Of a DNA stretch of 64,000 nucleotides, positions 31,923 through 42,365 are shown piece by piece. A program made the position numbers and the translations under genes. The stretch is from contig CAJNDS010000768.1 of assembly GCA_905221605.1 (NCBI GenBank), positions 615,793 to 679,792 of the forward strand. Direction: 5' to 3'. The notes under the pieces were generated by a model, which saw nothing but the letters and a program-made list of their open reading frames with translations, was not told the origin of the DNA and searched no databases. The number at the start of each line of letters is the position of its first letter. The stretch's first letter is position 1. The stretch comes from Symbiodinium natans. Taxonomy: Eukaryota > Sar > Dinophyceae > Suessiales > Symbiodiniaceae.

Positions 31923-32386
31923 GAGGGCATTGGCAGGCATGGTGGAAGTTTGCACCCTCCAGCCTCAGAGTGCACTGACCATCATGCACCCACAGGTTGT
32001 GCGCAGAGCTGAGCGTGCCGGTCGCGACTTTCGGGCAAGCCTGCCCGCACACTTGTCCAACAAGTTCTTGTTAGACCCCTACTGTCCGTATAGTGCACGT
32101 TTCCGAGGGTGCTCCATATAGACCCGAAGTACATACTTGTACCTGAACCCTGAACCCTAAGCCCTAAACCCACGCCATGCCTGTGAAGGGCCCTCAGGCT
32201 AAGGCCTGAGAGGCCCCAGCTTTCCAACGAGCTACCGCACCAGAAGCATCAACACTGAGGGGGCTGCTGCCCCTATTCCCCAGCCCATCCCCACACTGCA
32301 GCAACTCATGAACCCAAACCCTAAACCCTAAACCCTAAACCCTAAACCCTAAACCCTAAGCCCTTGCTTCCCTAAACCCTAAACCC

Positions 32387-32486
32387 GAGATAAAAGTGCG
32401 AGCCTTTGGCTCCAGCATGTCCAGGAGCCGGCAGCCGAGCTTGTGAGCCGCCTGCCAGGCCCCGCTTCTCAGAGACTCGAAATATC
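32387..32486 (-). CDS. candidate exon with donor at a telomere repeat
   Basis: Acceptor CCTAAG (32488-32487), then ESLRSGAWQAAHKLGCRLLD and MLEPKARTFIS, ending at a G followed by GTTTAGGGTTTAGG, so a TTTAGGG unit supplies the GT donor. Unidentified. Confidence 0.42.
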
Positions 32487-32700
32487 CTTAGGTTCAGGGT
32501 TTAGGGTTTAGGGTTCAGGGTTTAGGGTTTAGGGATTTTTTCCCACCCGTTTCGCAAGCGTTTACGGGGAAAAGGGTTTAGGGTTTAGGGTTTAGGGTTC
32601 CTAATATGATTTAAGGTCTATTCCTGGGGTTTTGGAGTCTCTGGGTTCTCTACTCTGCCATCGCACAAAGGTGGTGCGCTGAACCAGGAGGACCGAAATT

Positions 32701-32859
32701 TTGGGGTTTAGGGTTTAGGGGCTTAGGGGCTTAGGGGCTTAGGGGCTTAGGGGCTTAGGGGCTTAGGGGTTTAGGGGTTTAGGGGTTTAGGGGTTTAGGG
32801 GTTTAGGGGTTTAGGGGTTTAGGGGTTTAGGGGTTTAGGGGTTTAGGGGTTTAGGGTTA
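32701..32859 (+). repeat. eight-base variant telomere array (TTTAGGGG)
   Basis: Two TTTAGGG units, then six CTTAGGGG, then about twelve TTTAGGGG units, ending in TTTAGGG. The unit change is sharp and block-like. Confidence 0.95.
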
Positions 32860-33052
32860 GGTGATCTTGGCACCTGCAGAGCTGGTCGAACCACTCCGCT
32901 TGGGGTTTCGGGTTTGGGGTTTCGGGGTCTAATCGCTCACACTCGGACAAGCCAGGCGAACAATGGTTTAGGGTTAAGTGCGCTCCAGGACACTCAAACT
33001 GCAACCTCAAGTTCAGGGCCCACCACCACACGGAAAAACCTCCCTCAAGCCA

Positions 33053-33681
33053 TAGAGACTAGACCCAGGAGTAACCTAGGAATAAAAAGGGTACCTTTTT
33101 GGGTTCAAGGGGCTGATAGGGGAACCTCAACCCCTAAAATCGGGAATAAAGGCCTACTCTGGATCCTAGAGAAGGCCTTCATCAGCTCCTGAGAAGTTGC
33201 CTCGAAGTCTGCGGGCTCCTCATTTGAAATGGGGCTGAGCGGGTTCTTGGAGTTCGCTACTACTTGCTTAAGAACCCCCCCCCCCCCCCCAAAAAAAAAA
33301 GGAGAACAAAAATAAATAAAGAACATAAATATATATATATATATATTTATTTATTTATTTATATTATTTATTTATTTATTTATATGTAACACTAATCCCT
33401 AGATTACCCTTGTAAGGAAGAATATTTTCTTGTTTTTTGTTTTTTGGCGGGGGGGGGGGGGGGGGGGGGGGGGGGTTCTTAAGCAATTGGTAGTTCAGGG
33501 CTTTCGAAAGGCCTCGGGCTGCTAAACAAATGCGGACGTGCGAGTTTGGCCGCCTTGAAAACCCTTTCGTGGCTTCGGGGGGCAGTCCTTTGGCCAGCGT
33601 CCGTCCATCGACCCGGTCCGGGCAGTAATCTGCAAGCTCTCCTTCCTTCGCGGAGTCTGGGGTTCGGGCATGGAGTTGCAA
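33053..33681 (-). CDS. candidate gene interrupted by two flanked elements
   Basis: The upstream part (33681-33497) includes ADYCPDRVDGRTLAKGLPPE. Removing 33256-33492 plus one GTTC copy (241 bp) continues the frame into SKNPLSPISNEEPADFEATS, QELMKAFS. Removing 33059-33166 plus one TAGAGA copy then gives a stop after two codons. The result would be one open frame of about 93 codons. 241 is not a multiple of three, so continuity depends on exact removal. Unidentified product. Confidence 0.43.
33059..33166. mobile_element. element family C with TAGAGA duplication
   Basis: TAGAGA at 33053-33058 and 33167-33172. Inverted ends GACCCAGGAGTAACCTAGG / GGCCTACTCTGGATCC. Copies at 36866-37068 and 61384-61513. 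Confidence 0.8.
33256..33492. mobile_element. element family T with GTTC duplication
   Basis: GTTC at 33252-33255 and 33493-33496. Ends CTACTACTTGCTTAAGAACC / GGTTCTTAAGCAATTGGTAG. Inside are a C run, A run, TTTA repeats, the family core (CCCTAGATTACCCTTG) and 27 G. Confidence 0.8.
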
Positions 33682-33849
33682 CCCTAAACCCTAAACCCTG
33701 GTCCCTATACCTGGAACCCAAAGATGCGCTATGAATTCCAGGCTCGAGTCGAGAATCCCAATTTCGACACCCACACCCGGGAGTTCAGGGTGTGGTTTTC
33801 TAAGTGACGCCACCACCCCCCAACACCACTGCTGCTCATCATCGCCAGC

Positions 33850-33900
33850 ATCTTCTTCCTCTTTCTTCTTCTTCTTCTTCTTCTTCTTCTTCTTCTTCTT

Positions 33901-33930
<30 letters not shown>
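33850..33930 (+). repeat. CTT then CTG trinucleotide tract
   Basis: About 16 CTT units followed by 9 CTG units; frames through it are homopolymers. Confidence 0.95.
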
Positions 33931-33933
<3 letters not shown>

Positions 33934-33982
33934 ATTGCCTTCCCCTCCCCATCCCCCCCCCCGGGGGCATCCCCTGAACTGC

Positions 33983-34239
33983 ATACTCACTGAACATTCT
34001 CTTCTGGATGCCAGCGTCTTCGTGCTTGGTCATGTGGCCTCCACAACTTGACAACGTGGTGGCCCCCCGGGTCAGTAGGTCAGTACTACTTGCTTAAGAA
34101 CCCCCAACAGATGCAACACAACAGCCCCTATATTACCCTTATAAGGAAGAATACTGTTTATTCTATGGGGGGGGTTCTTAAGCAAGTAGTAACAGGTGGT
34201 CGTAACAAGGCAGAGCAAGAGGGAGCCGTGTGCTTCTGA
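33983..34239 (+). CDS. candidate gene interrupted by a family T element
   Basis: The plus frame before the element includes LVMWPPQLDNVVAPRVSRS. Removing 34084-34192 plus one CAG (112 bp) continues as GGRNKAEQEGAVCF and a TGA. Canonical GT-AG splicing one base longer gives a different open frame, so the product is not settled. Confidence 0.36.
34084..34192. mobile_element. element family T
   Basis: Ends TACTACTTGCTTAAGAACCC / GGGTTCTTAAGCAAGTAGTA, core CCCTATATTACCCTTATAAG. CAG flanks both sides. Confidence 0.8.
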
Positions 34240-34415
34240 TTTGTTTGGCCTCAGCCAAACTAAGCTACACCCCAACCCCAAGCTAGTGCGCTCTGCCCAA
34301 CCCGCTCAACATCTTGTGAAGCTAAACCCGCCACCCTAGACCTTTCATTTCCCCTCTGAAGCTCTAAACCCCATAACCAGCACGTCGGGTTGAAAGTCAA
34401 GCCTCTCGCTTGACG

Positions 34416-34960
34416 CTAGTTCCTATGATGGAAGACCATTCCATCAAAGCAGGGCGCTCGCCGAAAATTGCAAAACGACGGCCCGAGGCTCTGATCTGCC
34501 GTGCCGGTCGAGGGGCGAACTTGTGAAAAGTACCTGCTGAGCGCAGTCACATCGCAAGGTCTCATGTCCAAGGAGACAAAAAAGCACAGGAATTGAAGCA
34601 CATTTCCACCCTTGGACCGCAGCAAGGGACTTATGGACATCATACCTTTCATGTCCGGAGCTTTTGTTCGATAACAGGACATCTCAGAAAAGCATAGAAT
34701 CATCGGCCCTTGAAAAACTTCCTCCCCTGTGGGGGAGTGCTCGTAGCCAGCATTCAAGTCTTTCGCGAAAGGGCTCTGTGCTTTCTTTTGCTCCTTCCGC
34801 CAGCCAAACTGTTGAAGGGGGTTCGACAATTGGATCTATCATTATCAATCTGCCGAATATCGGGCTCTTCGGATGCATCATTGAAAGTAGACATGACGAG
34901 AAGACTAAACGATACCAAACGCCCAAACCTGCATCCCGAGAATTTCAACTTGGACACTGG
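34416..34960. CDS. open region, strand ambiguous
   Basis: The minus strand is open for 137 codons (34416-34829, includes LLRSKGGNVLQFLCFFVSLD). The plus strand at 34710-35114 is open for 134 codons (includes TRRLNDTKRPNLHPENFNLD). Length argues that at least one is coding, but I cannot choose. Confidence 0.33.
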
Positions 34961-35142
34961 TAGCCTGCTGCAGAATTACCGTGGGCACGCACCTTCAGCA
35001 TCTGGTGGAGTTTGCGAAGCCATCCCTCCCTCCCTACAGCCAGGTGGCGGGCCCACCGGACGCCCTCAACCATCTACAAGTGAAGCTAGGTACACCCTAA
35101 GCCCTAAACCCTAAACCCTAAACCCCAAACCCTAAACCCTCA

Positions 35143-35243
35143 ACAGCCCCAAAGCTCGACGCCGCGTGCTCCTGGTCCTGAGAAAAGAACTTTGCCGACC
35201 TGGCGGAATGGGGGCGCAGTTCTGACAGTGTCTGGACTTTACC
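35143..35243 (-). CDS. candidate exon between telomere arrays
   Basis: The minus frame includes VQTLSELRPHSARSAKFFSQ and DQEHAASSFGAVE, with CCCTAAA arrays on both sides (35093-35140 and 35242-35272). Unidentified. Confidence 0.38.
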
Positions 35244-35570
35244 CTAAACCCTAAACCCTAAACCCTAAACCCTAATTTCTACTATGGTACCTATTATACT
35301 GCTATTGTCTCACTTTACTACTAATCGACGAAGTATGACACACTTATTGTTACTCATATTTTTCGGATCCTGGAGCTTGTCTATCTGACTAGTCTGGCAT
35401 GTTTAGAGGGCCTCGGGAAATGTGTACCTTCTAGCCCGCTGCCCTTGAAAGGATCATGTAGGTTAGAGGCTTGGGTTTTGCGCTTCGGGTTAAGGGTTCG
35501 GTGTTCAGTAAGGGTCCAGGGCACAGTTTACAGCATCTAACATAAAGGAAACCGTAACTTCCCTCCCAAT

Positions 35571-35664
35571 TTTTTGAGGGCCGAAGAGCACAGGTGAAAG
35601 GTTCAAGTATGGGTGCTGCAAAACAAACGGTCCACCTTCACGCCCCGCCTACCAACGTGGAGCA
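35571..35664 (+). CDS. candidate exon with strong donor
   Basis: The plus frame includes QVKGSSMGAAKQTVHLHAPP and stops at GAGCA-GTAAGT, a near-ideal GT donor at 35665. A following plus frame at 35760-35945 (includes GPRKSVLDEFQRDSMIPWQG) could be the next exon. Confidence 0.38.
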
Positions 35665-36090
35665 GTAAGTCCCCTAGAGCCCTAGAAAGAAGTGGCTTGC
35701 AAGTCAAGCTGGGCCCTCATACACAAATGGTGATCCATTATGGTTGTCCCTGTTGTTACGATGGGGATCAAGTCGTCTAAACCCTTCGTGCATCCCTGCA
35801 ACTCACACGGACCTCGCAAAAGTGTGCTCGATGAGTTCCAGAGGGATTCCATGATTCCTTGGCAGGGCCGAAGCACATCCCTTAAGCCTTTGCGAGGGGG
35901 ATCTTCTCAAGGCCCTCAAGCCGCGCTTGGGAGATCGTTTTTAGGTTCCCTAGGAAGTGAACCAGGATTTAGGGTCTTGGAGCCTGCGATATGTATATAT
36001 ATATATATATATGAATCTTCTGCATTATGGTTGTCCTGAGGGTCGCGCTATTACCAAGCCCGGGTCTACCCTAAGCGTCTCGTAAAAGCG

Positions 36091-36405
36091 ATGCTGGCCC
36101 TGACAAACAAAGTCCTGAACTCCTCAACTACCGAAGCAGGCACCTTCACCACTTACATAGCTGAACTCCTTCGATCATCACCTGTGAATGAACACACCTC
36201 AGTGTCCTCAAGGGGTACGAACCCCAACTCCCCAACTCGAATCGGACCAAAGCCGTTCACAGCAAGGGTCGTTACAGTGAAGAAGCCAGGGCTTTGGGCA
36301 GCTTCCCAGACTGCCTCGGCCTCAGATGGTGTGGGCGTTTTGCGCAACATTGCCGGCAACATCAAGCGTTCCAAGTGGCTGCGCCGTCTTTCGAGAGGTC
36401 GATGA
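36091..36405. CDS. open region, strand ambiguous
   Basis: The plus strand has a 104-codon ATG-led frame (includes VLRNIAGNIKRSKWLRRLSR). The minus strand over 36153-36374 has a competing frame (includes TPSEAEAVWEAAQSPGFFTV, LAVNGFGPIRVGELGFVPLE). The minus product looks more protein-like to me. Confidence 0.38.
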
Positions 36406-36543
36406 TGGGCACTTGGCCATCGATGGCAGTACGAGCTCCTGAAGGAAACCCAAAGCCAGAAGACTGGCTCAAATCCGAAGGGGATGGGCCAAGGTGACTA
36501 ACCCTAAACCCTAAACCCTAAACCCTGAGATAGTCTCAGCAAG

Positions 36544-36674
36544 GCAGCGAGCAGCTGCTAAAGCAAGGCTACGAAGGGTGCATTTCTCTTGGGCTTCATA
36601 GCAGGGTCGTGGGATGCTGGAGGGCAGGCCTCCAGCAGGATCTCCAAAAGCCCAAAACCAAGAACATTAGCTAA
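36544..36674 (+). CDS. candidate terminal exon
   Basis: Acceptor CTCAGCAAG, then SEQLLKQGYEGCISLGLHSR and VVGCWRAGLQQDLQKPKTKN, ending at TAA (36672-36674). Unidentified. Confidence 0.38.
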
Positions 36675-36774
36675 ACTCGAAGATTGACCGGCCCTGAAAT
36701 CCCCACAAGCACTAGAGAAATCCCCGGAAACAGTGTACTCAAAAACCTCGGGTTTAGGGTTTAGGGTTTAGCGG

Positions 36775-37090
36775 CCATCGTTCTGCTCTGCAAGGCGCCC
36801 AGGCCCGACGCGCCGACCAGCCGCTCGATCTCCACCTTCGTCATCGAGGGCTCTGGGGATGTTACCGAGACCCAAGAGTAACCGAAAGGGTTTAGGGTTT
36901 AGGGTTTTGGGGTTTAGGGTTTAGGGATTAGGGATTAGGGTTTAGGGTTTAGGGTTCAGGGTTTAGGGTCACCCAAGAGTAACCTAGGAAAAAGTACCCG
37001 CTTTGGCTTAAAGTTCGGAGGGAACCCAAACCCGAAAACAAGGGAAGACGGGCCTACTCGGGGTCCTAGTTACTTTCTTGTTTTTGCCAC
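36775..37090 (-). CDS. candidate exon interrupted by a family C element
   Basis: Downstream of the element the minus frame includes SPEPSMTKVEIERLVGASGL. Removing 36866-37068 plus one GTTAC copy (208 bp, not a multiple of three) joins it to AGGKNKKVT on the upstream side, after a TAATTAG acceptor. Unidentified. Confidence 0.4.
36866..37068. mobile_element. family C element containing a telomere array
   Basis: GTTAC at 36861-36865 and 37069-37073. Inside, ACCCAAGAGTAACC occurs at 36870-36883 and again at 36971-36984, flanking 87 bp that is mostly TTTAGGG units. Without that insert and one 14 bp copy the element would be about 102 bp, like its relative at 33059-33166. Confidence 0.85.
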
Positions 37091-37762
37091 CTGCCTAATT
37101 ACTTACCACCCTCACACCACACCTTGTAGGGATAGCTATGGTTCAGGGTTGAGGCTTTAAGGATATGAGCATTTCCCAGAGTATGGGACCCTCTTCGATA
37201 CACCAACATACGGTGCACCTAGTTTTTTGGCCCAAAGGAGCCCTGATTTTCGGACATTCCCATATTTCTATGATGAATAAAACCATGGTCAGCACTATTC
37301 TTCCTATTGTTAGTGGCTCTTGGATTGTTACGGCATTAAACCATAATTTTATGAACTGTTGCTATGACAAACAGGGTTGGTTCTTTGTTGCTACTATTCT
37401 TGCTATTGATACGAATAATAAATTCGGTTGTTGCCACAGGAGTGGGGCTGAAGGTCAAGTTGCAATGTTCGTACCTTGGGGCGCGTGAACTCACTCATTG
37501 CGGATGCGGTCGGAGTGGGTGTGGTTAGTGGTTCTCTTGTCTTGTCGCGGAAGTTACTTTGGGTCACATATCTGTTACGTGATGTTACATGGTGGGGGGA
37601 GAGTGGGAGAGGGGAGGAATTTAGGCAGTCTTGGCGCTGATGTAAGGTTAGCGTCCGTATATGTGAACCTTACATTCCTTACATGCCATGAGGCCCACCG
37701 ACCGGACATACCGGGACCTTCTGCCTGAGACAGATCCCCAAAACCCCAAACCCTAAACCCAA

Positions 37763-37856
37763 ATGGCCTCTGCTGCGGCAGCTTTGGTTGCGGCTGCAGT
37801 GACTTCGGCCGCCGAGTACCCTCCTGCCAGGAGCTTGGAGAAACGAGTTTCGGGTT
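37763..37856. CDS. candidate alanine-rich exon, strand ambiguous
   Basis: On plus, an ATG-led frame (MASAAAALVAAAVTSAAEYP) ends at CGA-GTTTCGGG. On minus, the same DNA reads KLLAGGYSAAEVTAAATKAA and ends at TGG-GTTTAGGG. Both fit a donor at a telomere-type repeat. Confidence 0.33.
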
Positions 37857-37965
37857 TAGGGTTTAGGGTTTAGGGTTCGCAGGGCTGTGGTTATGCCGAA
37901 GGGTGGATTTAGATGACTCAAGGGACTGAAGGAGAGACCCCTAAACTCTAAGGGACCGTCGGGGT

Positions 37966-38055
37966 TGTTTTTTTAGGGACTACACAAGTACAGGGGTCAT
38001 GTAGGGGAAGAAGATTAGGGATCCATTCTAGGGATCCCTCCTTGTACCCCTTAGG
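37966..38055. mobile_element. inverted-repeat element
   Basis: ACAAGTACAGGGGTC / GATTAGGGATCC is mirrored by TAGGGATCCCTCC / TTGTACCCCTTAG. Confidence 0.55.
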
Positions 38056-38062
38056 TGATGCT

Positions 38063-38210
38063 CTTCGGAGAGCTGCCCGAATCTCTCTTGGGTGCACACC
38101 TTAAAGTCCTGTCACGAGCACGGACGCTCATTCCCAGGACCGAAGCACGGCGTAGCGAAGCAATGCACCCCAAACCCAGACACCCTAGCATACACTTCAA
38201 TGCTCATTGA
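38063..38210 (+). CDS. candidate terminal exon
   Basis: Directly after the inverted-repeat element the plus frame includes PESLLGAHLKVLSRARTLIP and RTEARRSEAMHPKPRHPSIH, ending at TGA (38208-38210). Confidence 0.38.
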
Positions 38211-38325
38211 CTCATTGCCCTAAACCCTAAACCCTAAACCCCTAACCCCTAAACCCTAAACCCTAAACCCCAGTCTCGCCAGCCCTGTCTGAGCCAGTCC
38301 TGCGGACATCGGCTCTTCGATTCCC

Positions 38326-38559
38326 ATGGCTGCGCCGATGCAAAATATCGAGAAGGAGCTACAGCGTACAGCACACACGGCTCGCGCCAATAAAGGCAAA
38401 GAGCATCAACGGCGTGCTGAGAAACAACAAGGTACAGATATTCACGGAATGGCAGGGACTGACATCTCAGGTTCGATGGCGGCAGCCTCCTCGTCCGCGA
38501 GTGGTGCGGGTTCTATTGGCAAGCCACACTTTCCTGCAAGCAAGGTCCCTTCAATCTAG
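38326..38559 (+). CDS. candidate first exon
   Basis: ATG at 38326, then AAPMQNIEKELQRTAHTARA, KGKEHQRRAEKQQGTDIHGM and a Ser/Ala-rich tail; 77 codons to TAG. Basic, low-hydrophobic; unidentified. A further plus frame (38650-38840) follows. 38850-39300 shows nothing supported. Confidence 0.37.
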   Translation: MAAPMQNIEKELQRTAHTARANKGKEHQRRAEKQQGTDIHGMAGTDISGSMAAASSSASGAGSIGKPHFPASKVPSI

Positions 38560-39302
38560 CTTGGAATGCTAGGTCAAGCATACAGGTCCGAAAGCGGACG
38601 ACAAGTTGCAGACAGCTGACACCAGACAAACAGTCCACTAACCATATCCGAGAACATTAGCTGTTGCGTCGTGTTCTTACAATCCTTCTGGACACGTCGA
38701 GCTCCTGCACGTACAAACTATGGTAACCCTCCAACAACCCAACGCCAACGCCCGCATTCCCTAAACTGCGAAACCGGATCACCACCTCAACGCCTGAACT
38801 CACAACCAGAAAAGATCGGTCCCAAAACCTGAAATCTTTTCACTAGGTTGCCCAGGAACCTGAACGATAAAAGGAATCCTTATCGTTGCGTCTTCATGGG
38901 TCCTCCAAGGGCACCAACGCGTTAAACTAGAGGAACAGGGATGCCAGTGATCCCGGGAATCTCCCGCCGCAGGGCCCTACTAACTTACTACCTTACCCCC
39001 CGTAGAGAAATAGAGCTGCACCCCATATTCAAATACCCCTCTCTTTAGTTTGTTGTTTCATTCTGGGGGGGGCAAAGGCTTTACAGGGTCCAAGGGGTGG
39101 TTTCGATATCAGAGCTTGGCTGACTTCTGAAACCCTCCTAAAAGTTTAACTTGTCGGCTCCTTCTTGTAGTTTCTACAAAAACCCAAAAGGTTAAAGAGT
39201 CCTAAGAGACAGCTAAAAGAAAGCCAAGAGAGTGAGGCGCGGAGCCTGGGCTGACGGCACTGGGCGCCTGCGGCCGCAGCTTGGCTGGAAACCCGAAGCC
39301 CA

Positions 39303-39370
39303 AAACTCCTTTGGGTTTAGGGTTTAGGGTTTAGGGTTCAGGGTTTAGGGTTTAGGGTTTAGGGTTTAGG
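39303..39370 (+). repeat. interstitial telomere-type array (TTTAGGG)
   Basis: Nine units, one TTCAGGG variant. The region 39420-40100 has rival open frames and an AT-rich tract (39805-39905) without a recognised gene. Confidence 0.9.
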
Positions 39371-40559
39371 GGCCCGGTTTGACCCCGAAAGCACTAAACC
39401 CCAAACCCTAAACCCTGAGCCCCTTAAATGTGACGATTTTGGTGCCTTCTGACGAAATTCAGAACCTATATGGTCAAGAACGGTCTGACCTGCTGCCACT
39501 GATCAAGTTGTTCTTTCGACAGGGCGGCGCGTTGAAGGGAAGGGGGGGGGAGGGGCTCTGGGCTGGCAATTAGGGTTTAGGGTTGAAAAAGCTCCAGCAC
39601 ACACAAACTGAATCAGTTCTGAATATCCCCAGCTGTACACTACTCGATGCCGGGGGAAACCCCTAGCCTGCCCACCACTTAGCCGCAGCCTCCCCCTGAG
39701 TGTCTGCTGCGCTGCTTGCGCTGCTCGCACTGCTCGCGCTGGGCTGCGCCACAAACCTTGTGCGCATGCTCTGTCTGTGGGCGTGACTCGGTAGGGATGA
39801 ACTTGAAAGATTACACGATTATAGTATAACATCATTACATTATTACAAAATTATTTTAGTACATGATTCTATTGTCATATTGTCGTATTACTACATTTTT
39901 TCACAGCCTTATATTAAGGCTAGGGAACGGGGAGCCTCTTCGCTTCTTTTTGCCCACGCTCAACACAGCTGTACAGCTTCCCTGAACATGGTAGACATGA
40001 GGTGCGGTGCTCAAGCTTGGTCTATTGTAAATCTCTGAAGCTAGGCTGGCAGCGGAAGCCAGCCCATGTACCACCCAGCCCCGTCTGATCACCAGCGCTC
40101 AGTATAAATCAGAAAGGAACCTTATACGTCATGGCCTTGGGAGTGCCTTGCAATTAGTTGACTGCCGAAACTATAGCAACTATAGCCTGGAAGCCAGGAT
40201 GCAAGGACAACAAGAGCACTGCATGGCCTTCTGCAGCAGTTCAACCCGCAATGAAACAAAGACACGACAACCAGAACTCGCATATGTCTCCGATTAAGAG
40301 GAACTGGGGCTGAGGCATACGGGCTGGTGCGCTTGCAAATTAGGACCTGCTGCTGGTTCCTCGTCCATCTCTCGATCGACATCGATCGACACGCGAAGCT
40401 ACGAGCGCGACAGCTCTGCCATGCGGTGGGAACCGGGAAGGGTTCCGTAAAGCCGGAACCCTCGCTCGACACAGGCACGGCACCTATGCCGAGACCACAA
40501 AAGCAATCGACTCCCCAAAGCAACCCCAAACGTGAACCTACAGAAACTAGTGAGCCATA

Positions 40560-40685
40560 ACAATCACAATCAGGAAGAGTGGCAGTGTCCCTGACCTCGG
40601 TACTGGGGTCCTTCCTGGTGAAGTTTTCGACTATAGCGTGCGGGCCCATGATCCCCGTGCAAGGAAGCGTAACATGTTGAATCCG
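40560..40685 (-). CDS. candidate exon
   Basis: The minus frame includes VTLPCTGIMGPHAIVENFTR and KDPSTEVRDTATLPD. The same frame stays open to 40122 (175 codons), the longest non-repeat frame in the window, which adds support, though the later part is Cys/Arg-rich and less convincing. Confidence 0.43.
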
Positions 40686-40739
40686 CTCTCTGAGGGGCGT
40701 GACCTAAACCCGAAGCCTTAACCGCATGCGCGGAATTCT

Positions 40740-41180
40740 ATGCGAAACAAACTCTGGAAACTACATCAGGAGCTTGGCTCTGCGCTTCGCGAAGTTGGAA
40801 CCCTAAATTCGGTGATTTATAGGGCTCATATAGGGTCTAGGCATCATGAAGCCGCGTCACCTTCTCCAGTGGACGTGCATATCCCCATGCAGACCACAGG
40901 GAACCAAGCGGACTACTCCGCTGAATTACACGTGGCAAGAAGCGTATCTGCTGGAGATGGATTGTTGGAAGCTCATGCGTGCACAGCGAACTTCAGAGCA
41001 CGCCCTAGACTGCGGGACTCATGTCGCTTCTTTTTGTTTTGCATGTTCTTGTTCACGAGGAACGTCAACCTGAGATTCTCAACTCTGTGCTTGCTTGCGC
41101 TGGCACATGCAACCAATCCACCCTCGCCACGTCGAACATTGTTTTTTGCAAGCAGCTCAGGCGTGAGATCTAATCTATGA
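40740..41180 (+). CDS. candidate coding region, 146 codons
   Basis: ATG at 40740 leads a frame including RNKLWKLHQELGSALREVGT and ARSVSAGDGLLEAHACTANF, ending after NPPSPRRTLFFASSSGVRSN. A frame this long is uncommon here by chance. Its C-terminal third contains a hydrophobic stretch (LFCMFLFTRN...LCLLALA). Unidentified. Confidence 0.38.
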   Translation: MRNKLWKLHQELGSALREVGTLNSVIYRAHIGSRHHEAASPSPVDVHIPMQTTGNQADYSAELHVARSVSAGDGLLEAHACTANFRARPRLRDSCRFFLFCMFLFTRNVNLRFSTLCLLALAHATNPPSPRRTLFFASSSGVRSNL

Positions 41181-41204
41181 TCACACATTGTCCAGTGCTG
41201 AGGT

Positions 41205-41400
41205 TCAACTCCGAAAGGTTACGGGCAGAGGAGCCACCGTACTCCTTCCCCGACTACCCGAAAGAGGTTCAGGCACGAAGCGGCTTGAACACTTAAGGAC
41301 TTGACCCAAGGGCTCGGAGAGCAGAACGTAGAACCATGAAGCCCTAACCGCGTAACCCCCTGAACCCATGATCCAGATTAGGCATGGATACAACCTCCAT
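41205..41400 (-). CDS. candidate exon
   Basis: The minus frame includes GYAVRASWFYVLLSEPLGQV and LKCSSRFVPEPLSGSRGRST. Open for about 100 codons. The region to 42190 is open in several frames on both strands (for example 162 plus-strand codons at 41584-42072) and cannot be resolved. Confidence 0.33.
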
Positions 41401-42189
41401 GTGGAGACCTCAGCACCAGCAAGGCACGGCGAGCCAGCGACGGGGACGTCTGGCAGAAACTTCCGCAAACGTTGTGGCTTTGGGATTCTACCCTCGAGGC
41501 AGCATTGTGACAATGCCGTCGACACCCCAGCTTAGAACGGTGTGTGTTGATGAGCGTGGACATGTGTGCGTCACTGTGCGTAGGTGTGTCACGTCTTAAC
41601 CAGCCCTGACATACAACCCCCTAGCAGGATACCGGGAGCGTTGCAAGAGGGCCGTTGTGGTCAACTGATACCTACGACAACCGGGGCTTGCCAGACCTCC
41701 CAAAGCAAGCGCTGCGTCCCTGACAACTTGCGAAGACCTGTGAAGGGCACGCTCAGCCTCTTGTTTGGGCATCTGCTGCGTGGCCCTCACCTCACGCGCA
41801 GTCCCTGGATGTGGGCAGTAAGCACCGAGTTGGATGTCAAGTCCGGGAGTGCGACAGCTTGGCTGACCTTGGCGTGGTTCCGACAATTTTCAGGCGGCAA
41901 ACGGGGCATTTCCGGGAGCATGGATGAAGCTAGAAGATGCAAGCCTCCTTCTCCTGGTCCAGGGCAAAAAAGAACCAGTGTCTTTGTACCTTCATTGCCT
42001 TGTGATCCTCATGCTTGTGACGCGGATGGCAATGATGGCGGTAACTGCCACAGCTGCACGGCTGCAACCTGAACACCCCCAAAGCCTCGTCAGATCTGTT
42101 CTAGGTTTAGGCAAAGATCCCACGAAGCCCGAAGCCCGAAGCCCGAATCTGCTGCCAAGCAGCCACACGAGCCCCCCGATTCTTCTCTC

Positions 42190-42365
42190 TCCTGCGCAGG
42201 GAAGGCCGTCAATGAGCTGGATTCCATTCTTTGAGTATACATTGTCATACTGCCGATGGAAAAGCGTACATCCTTCCAAAGGAAGTTCTTCCATGTTCTT
42301 CTGTACCCCGGCACCCCCTGTAGCAACAATGGTATTGACAGCCCGACAATGAAAATTCTTGCAAA
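42190..42365 (-). CDS. candidate exon
   Basis: The minus frame includes FHCRAVNTIVATGGAGVQKN, LPLEGCTLFHRQYDNVYSKN and GIQLIDGLPCAGERRIG. Even composition and use of all residue classes make this a good unassigned candidate. Confidence 0.42.

Noticed and set aside
31258-32052. 264-codon minus-strand open frame
   Set aside because: Crosses a GA repeat that gives Leu/Ser runs. Only the 3' part (31260-31480) looks coding.
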